Part shown: positions 17,002 through 25,667 of the stretch, piece after piece
Numbering within the stretch: the stretch's first letter is position 1
Layout of the letters: each line of letters opens with the position of its first letter
DNA from: Rhodothermales bacterium
GTDB lineage: Bacteria > Bacteroidota > Rhodothermia > Rhodothermales > Bin80
DNA: 58,015 nt
Direction of reading: 5' to 3'
NCBI GenBank assembly: GCA_028278205.1
Contig: JANQES010000080.1
Location: forward strand, 1-58,015
Notes under the pieces: model-generated
What the model saw: only the letters and a program-made list of their open reading frames with translations
The model's database searches: none
What the model was told of the DNA's origin: nothing
Program-made: the position numbers and the translations under genes

Positions 17002-17096
17002 GGGGGCATAAACTCAGTCCGCGTCGCGAAGCAGGCCAGGCCGCAAAGGCACGGGACGGTGGGAAGCGGCGGCCTGCCTCGACGACGCGGAAGTGG

Positions 17097-20000
17097 CTAA
17101 TCTTCGGTCGAGACCACGCGCATCATCTCCAGGATCGAACTATCGCCCTCGATGACGACGTTGCGGGCTGAATCCGAGAGTGTCATCATTCCATTTTCGA
17201 CGGCGAGGTCTTTGATCGTCCCTTCATCGAGCATGCCTTCGGAGTCGGCAATCAGGTGGCGGATCTCGCGCGAGAAGTACATGGCCTCGCTGACGGCGCG
17301 ACGGCCTTTGAAACCCACACCCCTGCACGTCGGGCAGTCAGCATCGTGACCCTGCACGTAAATGGTGGTCGTTTCTATCTCTTCTTTGCTGAAGCCCAGC
17401 TTGCGCATCAGCACGTGATCGGGATCAGGATCGGGGTGCTTGCACGTCGGGCAGAGCCGCCGGATCAGGCGCTGGGCTACGACCAGATTGATGGCGTAAG
17501 CGATCAGGAAGGGCTCGATGCCCATCTTATAGAGCCGCGTGACGGCGCTGGCCGCATCGTTGGTGTGCAGCGTCGAGAACGTCAGGTGGCCCGTGTTGGC
17601 AAGCTTGATGGCGAGTTCGGCGGTGGGCTTGTCGCGCATCTCACCCACCATCACCACGTCGGGGTCGTGACGCAGGATCGAGCGCAGCGCCCCGTCGAGG
17701 CCGAGCTTGTTGTTGAGCTTGATCTGGCGCACGCCCGGCAAAATGTATTCGACCGGGTCTTCCACCGTCAGCACGTTGACTTCGGGGTTGATGACCTCGT
17801 GGATCGACGCGTAGAGCGTGGTGGTCTTACCCGAACCCGTCGGGCCGGTGAGGATGACCATGCCGTGCGGCTGGCTGATGGCCTTGCGGAAACGTTCCAG
17901 GGCCAGTTCGTTAAGCCCCAGCTTGCTGAGGTCTTTGACGACTTTACGGTCGTCGAGCACACGAATAACGATACTCTCGCTGCGGACGTCCTGCGCGGCG
18001 TTGGCAATCGGCAGGATCGAGACACGGAACCGGATGAGCGCCTCGTCGATCCATCGCTGGATGAAGCCGTCCTGGGCCGAGTCGCGTTCGAAGCGGTCGA
18101 CGTTCATCGAGTTGTCTTTGACGACGGCGATGAAGGCTTCCGGATGCACCTTGTCTTCGGTGTGCCAGCGACGCAGGCGACCGTCGATACGGAAGTGGAT
18201 TTCGACCTGTTTGCGGGCGTTGGGCCAGATATGGACGTCCGAAGCATCCTGCCGCACGGCTTCGACGAGCGTCGCCTCGAACAGGTTGATGAGCTTCGAA
18301 CGGCTGATCTCGGCCTCAAGCGCCTCCTCGTCGATGAGGTCGTTCTTCTCCTCGTAGCTGATGCCCATGTCGAGGGCATTGTGCTCGTCGAGGCGTTCGA
18401 GAAATTCGTTTTTACGCGGGAAGGCTTCGAGGATCAGCGCCGTGACGACGTTCTCCGGGGCGTAGCGCAGTTCGAAGCGTTCGAGCCGCAGCTTTTGCAT
18501 GGTCCGGTGTACTTCGGGCCGCGTCGGGTCGTGCGTGATGAAGACGACCTTGATGGCGCCGGTCTGCTGATCGAGATCCACTTCGAGGGGCACCACACGC
18601 AGTTGCAACAACGTATCGCGCATGTCCTCGTCGAAGGTGTCCATGACCGACCGGGCGAATTCGGGATCGGGTTTGCCCTCGCCCATTTCGGCGGTCTTAA
18701 AGGCATAGACACTGGCCGCTTCGGCAAAAATGGCAGCGCGTTTGACCCCGTCGATGAGGGTGAGCACGCGCCAGAGCGGCTCTTTGAGATCTTCGTCCTT
18801 TTGCTTCTGCTGGGCGCGTTTGATCTCTCTGGCCCGGATGATGCCCTTGCGCAGCAACATCGCTACAACGCGATCCTTGGCCCGGATCTTATCGAGATCG
18901 ATACCGAGCAGGGCTTCAATCTCGTCGTCGGTTTCAGGTTCGGGCTCGGCTTCGGGCACGGGGGCGGCTTCGGCCTCCGGCGCGGGTGCCGGCTGCGGTG
19001 CGGGAGCAGCCTGGGGCATAGGTGCCTCTGGCTCAGAATCTTCGGGAACGGGGGATACGGGTTCGTCCGGCTGCGTCCAGTTCGAGAGGTCCGGGACGAG
19101 GTCTTGGCCGGGCACGTCGTTGGCGATGCCATCGAACGAGGGCGCGTCATGCTGCGGGGGTGCGCCGTTGCCATTGGCCGGTTTGCCTTCGAAGTTGTCG
19201 AGCAATTCCCTGGCGATGGTGCCGTCGAGAGACACCTCTTCGGTGGGCATCACGTCGGTCTGCCCTAATTTGGCCAGTTCTTCCAGGGTAAAATCAAACG
19301 CGGAGGCCTCCTCGGTGGGCGTTTCCGCCGGCGGCTCGGGAGCAGCAGGTTGGGGCGGAGCGGCCTCTTCGGCAGCGGCGTCGAGGTCGAGCGCGGCAGC
19401 AGCGGCGGCTTCGTCCGAGGCTGCGTCGGTCCACTCGGCCAGCGATTTCCAATCCAGTTCCGGAAGATCGACCTCGGCAGTTTCCGAGGCAGCCGGCTGC
19501 GTTTCCGGCTCATCGGCGAGTTCACTGGCCGCGAACGGCTCCCATTGCAATTCGAGGAATTCGGCGTCTTCCGAAAGGTCAAGAATCTCTTTAACGGGCG
19601 CCGGGGCGTCTTCAGCCGGCGCGGCCTTTTCGGCGGCGGGCGTCAGGTCCAGGTCGATCATCGCTTCCTCGGCAGAGGCGATCTCACCTACGATCCGATG
19701 CACCTTCTCCAGGTAGTGCGCAATCTCGACCTCCTTCGCGTAAAACAGATCCACCGGCATGCCAAGCGTATCGAGCACGGCGCTCAGGCCGGGGCGCGTC
19801 GGATCGTGCGTGGCCAGTTGCAGGCGTTGCTGCCTCGCTTCCGGATCGGCCTTGAGCTTGAGCGGGAGCAGCTTGTAGGTAAAGAGAGGCTCCCGTGCCT
19901 GTTCGGGCAAGAGTTGGAGGATGGTCCGGGTAAATTCGGGCGAGAATTTGTCTTTGAGCGTGGCCGTCTCGAAGCCCTGGAGGCTGGCGGCCTGCTCGAA

Positions 20001-20657
20001 GATCATATCGCGGCCAATGTCGGGCAGATCGGCCAGGATGCGCCAGAGCGGGGTGTCGGGCTGCTCGGTCTGCTGCCGGACGGCGGTGAGGGCCTGCGGC
20101 AGCGTCACGGCGCCCTGTTCGAGCAGTTCGGTCACGACGACGTCTTTAAAGACCGGCTCCATGACCGAGGCCGTCGAGACCGGCGCGGCCTCGGCCTCGT
20201 CTGCGGGTGGGCCGGCGGTTTCCTCGGCAGGCGCTTCGGGCTGCGGCGTCTGGGCTTGAGGAGTCTGCGGCTCAGGCGCTTCGTTCTCGAAGGTGGGAGT
20301 CTGCGGCGCCTCAGGGGAGAGGATTTCGTCAATGACGAGATAGAGATCGTCGTCAGTGTCGTCGGCCGGTTGATCAACCTTTAGCGAAGCCTCTTTGTCG
20401 GCCAGGGCCTGCCGAATCGCAGCCAGGTCGAGGGCATCATCGTCTTCCGTTTCTTCAGCGTCTTCACCGAGTAAGGCCGAAATCTGATCTTGTACGTCTT
20501 CGTTCCAATTCGGCACGTCTTCATTCCAATCCTGCGCATCGCCTGCCCGGCTCGCGTTCCGCTCCGGCTGGGCGTCCCGCGCAGCGTCGTTGGGGTCAGG
20601 CGGTTTGCCCGTCCCCCAACGCTTACGCACTTCCTTGGCGGGGCCGTTATAGCGCAT
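17097..20657 (-). CDS. pilB: PilB/GspE extension ATPase with two MshEN-like domains
   Basis: A 1186-residue assembly ATPase, about twice the usual PilB length. The first half holds two MshEN/T2SSE-N type domains (about 165-320, 'LLEQGAVTLPQALTAVRQQ'; and about 615-770, 'LLRKGIIRAREIKRAQQ'). Very acidic, Pro/Ala-rich linkers separate them (about 20-160 and 340-610). MshEN domains can bind cyclic di-GMP in other bacteria. The core carries Walker A 'GPTGSGKTTT' (from residue 938), an intact Asp box 'TVEDPVEY', Walker B 'DVVMVGEMRD', His box 'GHLTFSTLHT', and two zinc pairs, 'CPTC' and 'CPTC'. It should drive pilus extension with PilC, encoded just upstream. Confidence 0.93.
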   Translation of the reverse strand: MRYNGPAKEVRKRWGTGKPPDPNDAARDAQPERNASRAGDAQDWNEDVPNWNEDVQDQISALLGEDAEETEDDDALDLAAIRQALADKEASLKVDQPADDTDDDLYLVIDEILSPEAPQTPTFENEAPEPQTPQAQTPQPEAPAEETAGPPADEAEAAPVSTASVMEPVFKDVVVTELLEQGAVTLPQALTAVRQQTEQPDTPLWRILADLPDIGRDMIFEQAASLQGFETATLKDKFSPEFTRTILQLLPEQAREPLFTYKLLPLKLKADPEARQQRLQLATHDPTRPGLSAVLDTLGMPVDLFYAKEVEIAHYLEKVHRIVGEIASAEEAMIDLDLTPAAEKAAPAEDAPAPVKEILDLSEDAEFLELQWEPFAASELADEPETQPAASETAEVDLPELDWKSLAEWTDAASDEAAAAAALDLDAAAEEAAPPQPAAPEPPAETPTEEASAFDFTLEELAKLGQTDVMPTEEVSLDGTIARELLDNFEGKPANGNGAPPQHDAPSFDGIANDVPGQDLVPDLSNWTQPDEPVSPVPEDSEPEAPMPQAAPAPQPAPAPEAEAAPVPEAEPEPETDDEIEALLGIDLDKIRAKDRVVAMLLRKGIIRAREIKRAQQKQKDEDLKEPLWRVLTLIDGVKRAAIFAEAASVYAFKTAEMGEGKPDPEFARSVMDTFDEDMRDTLLQLRVVPLEVDLDQQTGAIKVVFITHDPTRPEVHRTMQKLRLERFELRYAPENVVTALILEAFPRKNEFLERLDEHNALDMGISYEEKNDLIDEEALEAEISRSKLINLFEATLVEAVRQDASDVHIWPNARKQVEIHFRIDGRLRRWHTEDKVHPEAFIAVVKDNSMNVDRFERDSAQDGFIQRWIDEALIRFRVSILPIANAAQDVRSESIVIRVLDDRKVVKDLSKLGLNELALERFRKAISQPHGMVILTGPTGSGKTTTLYASIHEVINPEVNVLTVEDPVEYILPGVRQIKLNNKLGLDGALRSILRHDPDVVMVGEMRDKPTAELAIKLANTGHLTFSTLHTNDAASAVTRLYKMGIEPFLIAYAINLVVAQRLIRRLCPTCKHPDPDPDHVLMRKLGFSKEEIETTTIYVQGHDADCPTCRGVGFKGRRAVSEAMYFSREIRHLIADSEGMLDEGTIKDLAVENGMMTLSDSARNVVIEGDSSILEMMRVVSTED

Positions 20658-20712
20658 CAGTTTTTGCTAATTATAGTTTATTAGAAGGTTTGGGGCGCAT
20701 CCGGTGCCAGGG

Positions 20713-22068
20713 TTACATGTTCATCATGTCGGTGGCACTGGGCTGGATGAGCGCGATCTCGGACGAGATGATCGTCAGGAAGCAGATGGCGATGGTGATA
20801 AAGACCGCGACCGCCGTCTGAATGCCTTCGACGGCACTTTTGAGCTTAAGCGCAGTCTCTTTCTCATAGTAATCGGCCATTTGCAACGCGCTCGCGCGCA
20901 CGTTCCCTGTTTCGGAGCCGCTGCGGAAACGCGCCAGGGTCATCTGGGTAAAGACGCCGCTGGCCTCCATAGACTTGACCAGCTCGCTCCCCTGGGCCAC
21001 CATCATCGGCACGGTGATGGTTTTGATGCGGTGCTCCATATAGGCATTGCCGCACGCCTCGGCAGCAATCTTGATAACGCCGATGTTATCGCCGGCTCCG
21101 GAATAGAGGATGGCGAAGACACGGCAGAAGATCTCGATGTTGAGCTTGTGGAGCAACCCCCCGACCAGCGGCACCTTGATGATGTTCTTGTGGATCAGGA
21201 ACCGCCCTTTGTCCGATCTGGCAAAGAGCACACCGACGGCCGTGATCACCAGAATCACGAGCGCCACCCATCCGTAGTTGGCGTCCATCCAGTCGGCAAA
21301 GTCGAGGGTCTTACGCGTCATCGACGGCAACTCGACGTTCATGCCTTCGAAGAGGCGGGCCGTCTCGGGGAAGATGTACCAGATGTACCAGATGAAGGCC
21401 GCAATCAGCACCGCGATGGTGATCGAGGGGGTGATCATGGCGCTGCGGACGCTCTTCTTAAATTCGTTTTTGCGTTCGAGGAAGCGGGCCGTGGCCTCAT
21501 AAATCTCGGCCATATTACCCGAACGCGAGGCGATACCGAGCATGTAGGCCGTAAACTTGCCCAGCATGTGCTGGTGCTTGAGAAAGGCCTGCTGGGCGTC
21601 CATGCCGCCTTTGAGGTCGGCGTTGAGGTCGCGGATGACTTGCCGGAGGCTCTTCGACGAGACGTCGTTGACGAGCAGGCCCAACACCTCGTCGAAGGGC
21701 AACTTGTCGTTAAGCAAGTTAGCCGCCAGACGGACGAACATAATCATGTCCCCGCGCGGCGGCTTGCGCTGAACCCCGAATATTTTTTTGTTGACCGAGA
21801 TGACCTCGAGGCCCATCTTGCGCAGGGCCGTCGCGAGTTCTTCGGAAGAGAAGGCTTTCTGCTCGCCTTTGAGGATCTGCCCGTTGGGATGGCGGACCTT
21901 ATAGGCATACATGCGCCGCTCCTCGATGCCTTGCTGCCGGAAGTTATGCTTCTCGGCCAGTTCGCTAATTTTTTGAGCGGCGGCACGGCCACTGGGGGCA
22001 AAAACGGTACCCTGAACGGGTTGTCCTTTGGCGCTAATGCCGTTAAATCTGAATTCCTTGACTGCCAT
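20713..22068 (-). CDS. pilC: PilC/GspF inner-membrane platform protein
   Basis: A 451-residue polytopic protein on which PilB acts. An N-terminal region (1-110) holds a GspF-like leader ('SSEELATALRKMGLEVISVN'). Two GspF domains follow. Domain 1 is near 105-230 ('MIMFVRLAANLLNDKLPFDE', 'LGIASRSGNMAEIYEATARF') and ends in a membrane helix at about 209-230. A helix lies at about 265-282. Domain 2 is near 300-440 ('IFCRVFAILYSGAGDNIGVI', 'RFRSGSETGNV'), with the last helix at about 420-443. Length and order are normal for PilC. It lies between the pilin-like genes and pilB, 55 nt ahead of pilB. Confidence 0.92.
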   Translation of the reverse strand: MAVKEFRFNGISAKGQPVQGTVFAPSGRAAAQKISELAEKHNFRQQGIEERRMYAYKVRHPNGQILKGEQKAFSSEELATALRKMGLEVISVNKKIFGVQRKPPRGDMIMFVRLAANLLNDKLPFDEVLGLLVNDVSSKSLRQVIRDLNADLKGGMDAQQAFLKHQHMLGKFTAYMLGIASRSGNMAEIYEATARFLERKNEFKKSVRSAMITPSITIAVLIAAFIWYIWYIFPETARLFEGMNVELPSMTRKTLDFADWMDANYGWVALVILVITAVGVLFARSDKGRFLIHKNIIKVPLVGGLLHKLNIEIFCRVFAILYSGAGDNIGVIKIAAEACGNAYMEHRIKTITVPMMVAQGSELVKSMEASGVFTQMTLARFRSGSETGNVRASALQMADYYEKETALKLKSAVEGIQTAVAVFITIAICFLTIISSEIALIQPSATDMMNM

Positions 22069-22223
22069 GGTAGTCGTAAGCTAGGCCCACATGTAGCCCC
22101 GGAAGGCGCTCAACGCATAGGAGCGCGTCTCCGCGAGGCGCGTCCCGCGCGGACGGCGACGCCCGTCCGGCGGTCATTACGCATTACGCTTGCCACGTCG
22201 CCTGATCCCTAGTCGCCGACGAG

Positions 22224-22646
22224 CTAGGGCGTTACGGGCGGCAACGAGATGCTGCCATCGTAGGCGATGATGGTATCAACGATATCGGTTTCCTCGACGA
22301 CAACGCGGACACCGATTTCGGGGAAGTCATCACTGACTCCGGTTACCTCCAGATCGTCTCCGCTGGCCAGGGTAATCCGGAAGGTGCCCGGCAGCCGATC
22401 CTCAGACATGAGAAGCTGCTCCATGCCGTCGGTGCCTAAGTCGGAGTAGGACCCGCCGCCTCCGAGGAAGGGCGTAGACTTAGAGCGCCACGTGGTGGCT
22501 TCCGAGGCAATATGCACCGCATGATTAACCAGCAGATCAACGTGCCGCTGCCGCATCATATCTCCGAAGAAATTGATGCCGATGTAGACGGCGATGCTGA
22601 CAATGACGATCGTGAGGACGAGTAAAAGAACTTGTTGTTGGCCCAC
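22224..22646 (-). CDS. MGQQQ-type pilin-like protein 2
   Basis: A 140-residue protein. I chose the GTG at 22644-22646, which gives MGQQQVLLLVLTIVIVSIAV; an AGGA box lies upstream. A longer frame has no leader character. The N-terminus matches that of the gene at 22899 almost residue for residue: MGQQQ, a helix of about 20 hydrophobic residues, then a polar alpha-helix with 'LLVNHAVHIASEATTWR'. A beta-rich, Gly-containing tail follows. It has the size and alpha-then-beta layout of a type IV pilin, but no charged leader and no Glu5. If cleavage occurs it would be after Gly2. It is followed by pilC. Confidence 0.7.
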   Translation of the reverse strand: MGQQQVLLLVLTIVIVSIAVYIGINFFGDMMRQRHVDLLVNHAVHIASEATTWRSKSTPFLGGGGSYSDLGTDGMEQLLMSEDRLPGTFRITLASGDDLEVTGVSDDFPEIGVRVVVEETDIVDTIIAYDGSISLPPVTP

Positions 22647-22788
22647 AGCGTTGTTTGTCCTTTTTGATTCGTCAAAATTCCTTACAGGAAAACCGGTGGT
22701 TCTCCTGTTCCTCCAGCACAATCAAAGGCGTGCGCCAGGGGCGGCGCTTCGAGACGCCTGATCTCTTCGAAGGAGGTCCCCATGAAAG

Positions 22789-22851
22789 CCAGACAAGGCG
22801 GCACCCTTACGCCAGTGCAGCGCGCGAGGATGCCGCCAGATCCTTGTCTGG
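22789..22851 (-). promoter_or_regulatory. Hairpin between the two pilin-like genes
   Basis: The 10-bp perfect arms are CCAGACAAGG (22789-22798) and CCTTGTCTGG (22842-22851). They flank a GC-rich loop in the 252-nt gap between the two MGQQQ genes. The hairpin could attenuate transcription or protect the upstream mRNA, so that the first pilin is made in excess over the downstream genes. This role is inferred. Confidence 0.5.
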
Positions 22852-22898
22852 AGGACGAGCCCTCTTCCCTGTCGAGGGCCAATCCCGGCACGGCGGGC

Positions 22899-23351
22899 TT
22901 AGGAGCCGTACGTGATCTGCGTGCCGATGTCGTTGGCTTTCGTGCCGGCGATACCGATGACGGCGCAGTTCTTCGTCTCTGTATTGTAAGCGTACAGGTT
23001 GACGATGATGGTGTTGCCCGAAGGAACACTCGACGGAGCGACACAGGTCACGCCGGTCGGAGCGGCCCACTCGAAGCTGCCGTTGACGTTCGTGTAAACG
23101 TCGCCACTGTTCGGATAGCCGATCTCGTCAAACGTAACGTCGTCGAGGTCTTCCGTCGAGAGCGCGCCGCCGAACTGGCCGGGCTTGAGCTTCCAAGCCT
23201 GGGCGTCCGAAGCGATACGCAGCGCGTCGGTCACGAGCGCGTCGGCATTCGACTTGATGCGGTTCTCGCTGAAAGCGCTGATACCGACGACGACGGCCAG
23301 GCCGACAATCACGATACCGAGAACGAGGAGAAGAAGTTGTTGCTGACCCAT
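22899..23351 (-). CDS. MGQQQ-type pilin-like protein 1, candidate major subunit
   Basis: A 150-residue protein beginning MGQQQLLLLVLGIVIVGLAV after a good ribosome site (GGGAGG). A helix follows ('ADALVTDALRIASDAQAW'), then a beta-rich C-terminal domain with two Cys residues ('GVTCVAPS' and 'TKNCAVIG'), spaced as in the disulphide loop of many pilins. No lysine or arginine precedes the helix, and position 5 after Gly2 is Leu, not Glu. It is the first gene of the pilin-pilin-PilC-PilB unit. I infer the major pilin of a non-canonical T4P-like fibre. The prepilin peptidase that would cut it is not in this window. Confidence 0.72.
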   Translation of the reverse strand: MGQQQLLLLVLGIVIVGLAVVVGISAFSENRIKSNADALVTDALRIASDAQAWKLKPGQFGGALSTEDLDDVTFDEIGYPNSGDVYTNVNGSFEWAAPTGVTCVAPSSVPSGNTIIVNLYAYNTETKNCAVIGIAGTKANDIGTQITYGS

Positions 23352-23390
23352 CGTAGAGCCTCCCTAGTTGGTGTGTGGTTTGGTTGGAGT

Positions 23391-23410
23391 GTAGCAGTAT
23401 GTGGTGCTAC
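23391..23410. promoter_or_regulatory. GTAGCA/TGCTAC dyad upstream of the pilin operon
   Basis: The dyad GTAGCA-N8-TGCTAC lies 40-59 nt upstream of the first pilin start. It could be an operator or a leader hairpin. No clear promoter boxes are visible. Confidence 0.35.
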
Positions 23411-23506
23411 AGAAGAGCACAAGCTCTATGGTAGAAATAGCTTAGTCGGTATCGAGCGGACCCTCCGCCGAGGCACGGCTAAACCAGTTTTTCCAAGAAC
23501 AGCAAG

Positions 23507-23526
23507 GGGCTTCTCGCGAGAAGCCC
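23507..23526. promoter_or_regulatory. 20-bp perfect palindrome in the 680-bp gap
   Basis: GGGCTTCTCGCGAGAAGCCC is a perfect palindrome. It lies in the gap 23352-24031 upstream of the pilin operon and of the DUF4342 gene, which diverge from this gap. I see no convincing gene in the gap. The palindrome may be an operator. No T-run follows, so a terminator is less likely. Confidence 0.4.
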
Positions 23527-24031
23527 GCCTCCGACGCAGGCGCCGGATTTCCCTCCCAAGTATCAGCACATCGGGCCGCAGACTTAAGTCGCATTCATGA
23601 GAACTTTTACCGATGCGGCTCAACTGGCAGGGGCATGCTTTCGTACCTGGCACCGCCTACCTCATGCACTATGCCACAAACGATTTGAACGGCACAGGCC
23701 CAAAGACACGAGGCCGAAAAACCAATCCACACACACAGCAAATAGCCTATTTTAGAGTGATAAGGGGCTTTTTTTATCAGAATCTGTTTTTCAGACGGCC
23801 CCGCGCGTCTTTTTCGAAGCCTCCGGAGACATTACTTTTAGTAACCATGCAGGGGGAATTTTCTTCCACATTTTCTGAAACCGCCCGGCCCCCGAGACCG
23901 CCGCGCCCTATCAATAAATGGTCGATGTTCCAGCACAAAGCGCATAAACGACCGCCAACAAGCCCGCCGCAGGAACCTATGCCACGGCTGTAATTAGGAA
24001 GAGGGCATTCCTTCATCACACCCCCTTTGTC

Positions 24032-24376
24032 ATGATTGACCAGGAGAAAGCCAAGGTTCGGATCGAGGAGATCAAAGTAAAAGGCGGCCAGCTCGTCGAT
24101 AAGGTCCGCGAACTCATCGAAGAAGGCAACACGCGCCGCGTCATCATCAAAAAAGACGACCGTGTCCTGCTCGAATTCCCGCTGTCGGTCGGGGTAGGCG
24201 GCGCGGCGGCCGCGCTGATTCTGACACCAACGCTGGCCGCCGTCGGCGCCATCGCTGCGCTGGTGACGGATGTCAGCCTCGTCATCGAAAAGATTGACGA
24301 CGAGTTGGAGGACGCAAAGATCGTCGAGGAAACCGAAGCCGCTGCCGATGCCCCCGAAGACGATCCGGATGCGTAA
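24032..24376 (+). CDS. DUF4342 family protein
   Basis: A 114-residue protein with the full DUF4342 pattern: an N-terminal amphipathic 'EEIKVKGGQLVDKVRELI', then 'EGNTRRVIIKKDD', 'LLEFPLSVGVGGAAA', a hydrophobic stretch at about 50-80 ('LTPTLAAVGAIAALVTDVSL'), and an acidic tail. The family function is unknown; the hydrophobic centre suggests membrane contact. The stop codon is 3 nt before the start of the next gene, so the two are probably cotranslated. Confidence 0.85.
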   Translation: MIDQEKAKVRIEEIKVKGGQLVDKVRELIEEGNTRRVIIKKDDRVLLEFPLSVGVGGAAAALILTPTLAAVGAIAALVTDVSLVIEKIDDELEDAKIVEETEAAADAPEDDPDA

Positions 24377-24379
24377 AGC

Positions 24380-25384
24380 ATGGCCTCACCTTTAGCCTCT
24401 GAGCCCCACGGCACGCTGGCGGCCAGCTACGACGATGTGGCCGCCGCCGCCGCGCGCCTCGACGGTATCGTCAACCGAACGCCGGTGCTGACTTCGCGCA
24501 CGCTCGACGCCCGCACCGGAGCCTCGGTTTTTTGCAAGGCCGAGAATTTCCAGAGGACGGGGGCCTTTAAAATCAGAGGAGCCTACAATGCGCTCAGCCA
24601 ACTGACACCAGCACAGCGAAAGCGCGGTGTGCTGACCTACTCGTCGGGCAACCACGCGCAGGCAGTGGCCCTGGCCGGGCGGCTACTCGACATCCCGGCG
24701 ACGATCATCATGCCCACCGACGCGCCCGCCGTGAAGCTGGCGGCCACACGCGGCTACGGCGCCGAGATCATCCCCTACGACCGCGAAGAGACGACCCGCG
24801 AAGCGCTGGCGCAGCGCATCGCCGAAGAGCGCGGCCTGCCCATCATCCCCCCGTACGATCACCCGCACATCGTGGCCGGGCAGGGCACCGCCGCCCGCGA
24901 ACTCTTCGAAGAGACCGGGCCGCTAGACCTGCTGTTGGTGTGTTGCGGCGGCGGCGGCCTGCTTTCGGGCTCGGCCCTCTCGGCCAAAGCCCTCGCGCCC
25001 GCCTGCCGCGTCGTCGGTGTCGAACCGGCTCAGGCCGACGATGCCACGCGCAGTTTCCACACCGGACGCCTTCACACCGTCCATAACCCCGACACCATCG
25101 CCGACGGCGCCCGGACGCCGTCGCTGGGCACAGTCACCTTCCCGCTGGTCCTTCATTATGTAGACGACATGGTGGCGGTCTCGGAAGAGGCGATCCGCAG
25201 GGCTATGTTTTTCTTCTGGCAGCGCATGAAGGTCATCGTCGAGCCGACCGGCGCGTTGGCCCTGGCAGCCTTGCTCGATGGGGTCGTCTCGGCGCCCGGC
25301 GCCCGCATCGGCGTGCTCATCAGCGGCGGCAACGTAGACCTGCGCTATGCGCTGAGGTTGTTTGAGGCGGTGGAAACGAGTTGA
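24380..25384 (+). CDS. Threonine dehydratase-like PLP enzyme
   Basis: A 334-residue fold-type II pyridoxal phosphate enzyme. It keeps the Schiff-base lysine motif 'GAFKIRGA' (near residue 65), the carboxylate loop 'SSGNHAQ' and the phosphate loop 'CCGGGGLLSG'. It ends 'VLISGGNVDL'. The short length without an ACT domain fits catabolic threonine/serine ammonia-lyases and serine racemases. These make 2-oxobutanoate or pyruvate, or racemise serine. The exact activity cannot be set from sequence alone. It follows the DUF4342 gene after 3 nt. Confidence 0.85.
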   Translation: MASPLASEPHGTLAASYDDVAAAAARLDGIVNRTPVLTSRTLDARTGASVFCKAENFQRTGAFKIRGAYNALSQLTPAQRKRGVLTYSSGNHAQAVALAGRLLDIPATIIMPTDAPAVKLAATRGYGAEIIPYDREETTREALAQRIAEERGLPIIPPYDHPHIVAGQGTAARELFEETGPLDLLLVCCGGGGLLSGSALSAKALAPACRVVGVEPAQADDATRSFHTGRLHTVHNPDTIADGARTPSLGTVTFPLVLHYVDDMVAVSEEAIRRAMFFFWQRMKVIVEPTGALALAALLDGVVSAPGARIGVLISGGNVDLRYALRLFEAVETS

Positions 25385-25429
25385 GGAGGTAGGCCGCACG
25401 GTCCCGCTTTGTAGACAGTTCGGCGCAGG

Positions 25430-25489
25430 TCATGAGTCATGGGTCATGAGAAAAGAACCCATGACTCATGACCCGTGACCCATGACCTG
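25430..25489. repeat. CATGAGTCATGGGT-word inverted repeat, copy 2
   Basis: The left arm, GTCATGAGTCATGGGTCATG (from about 25431), and the right arm (about 25457-25488, ACCCATGACTCATGACCC words) surround an AAAAG centre. It is the same word family as 9981-10050. It lies in the 283-bp gap before the sulfatase gene. Confidence 0.85.
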
Positions 25490-25667
25490 CGCCCCCCGTT
25501 GCATAGAGCAGAACGAACCGGAATGTTAAAAACCCTCGCTCCCGGCACCATTATTACATTGAGATTATCAAACTTTTAAGATTATTTATAGATCGCCGCG
25601 ACCTATATTGCGCGCCGGACGTTTCACCCACGCCGAAACAGGATCTTTGCCGCAAGCATCTCGCGTA

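Noticed and set aside
22782..23600. Plus-strand frame starting after a perfect AAGGAGGT-like site, opposite the first pilin gene
   Set aside because: The frame overlaps the well-supported MGQQQ gene on the other strand, and its translation is low-complexity with no fold signal. The ribosome-site match is likely chance or part of the intergenic hairpin region.
23613..23993. Frame of 126 codons in the 680-bp gap
   Set aside because: The product is Pro/Arg-rich without signal, motif or ribosome site, and the sequence looks like untranslated control DNA.
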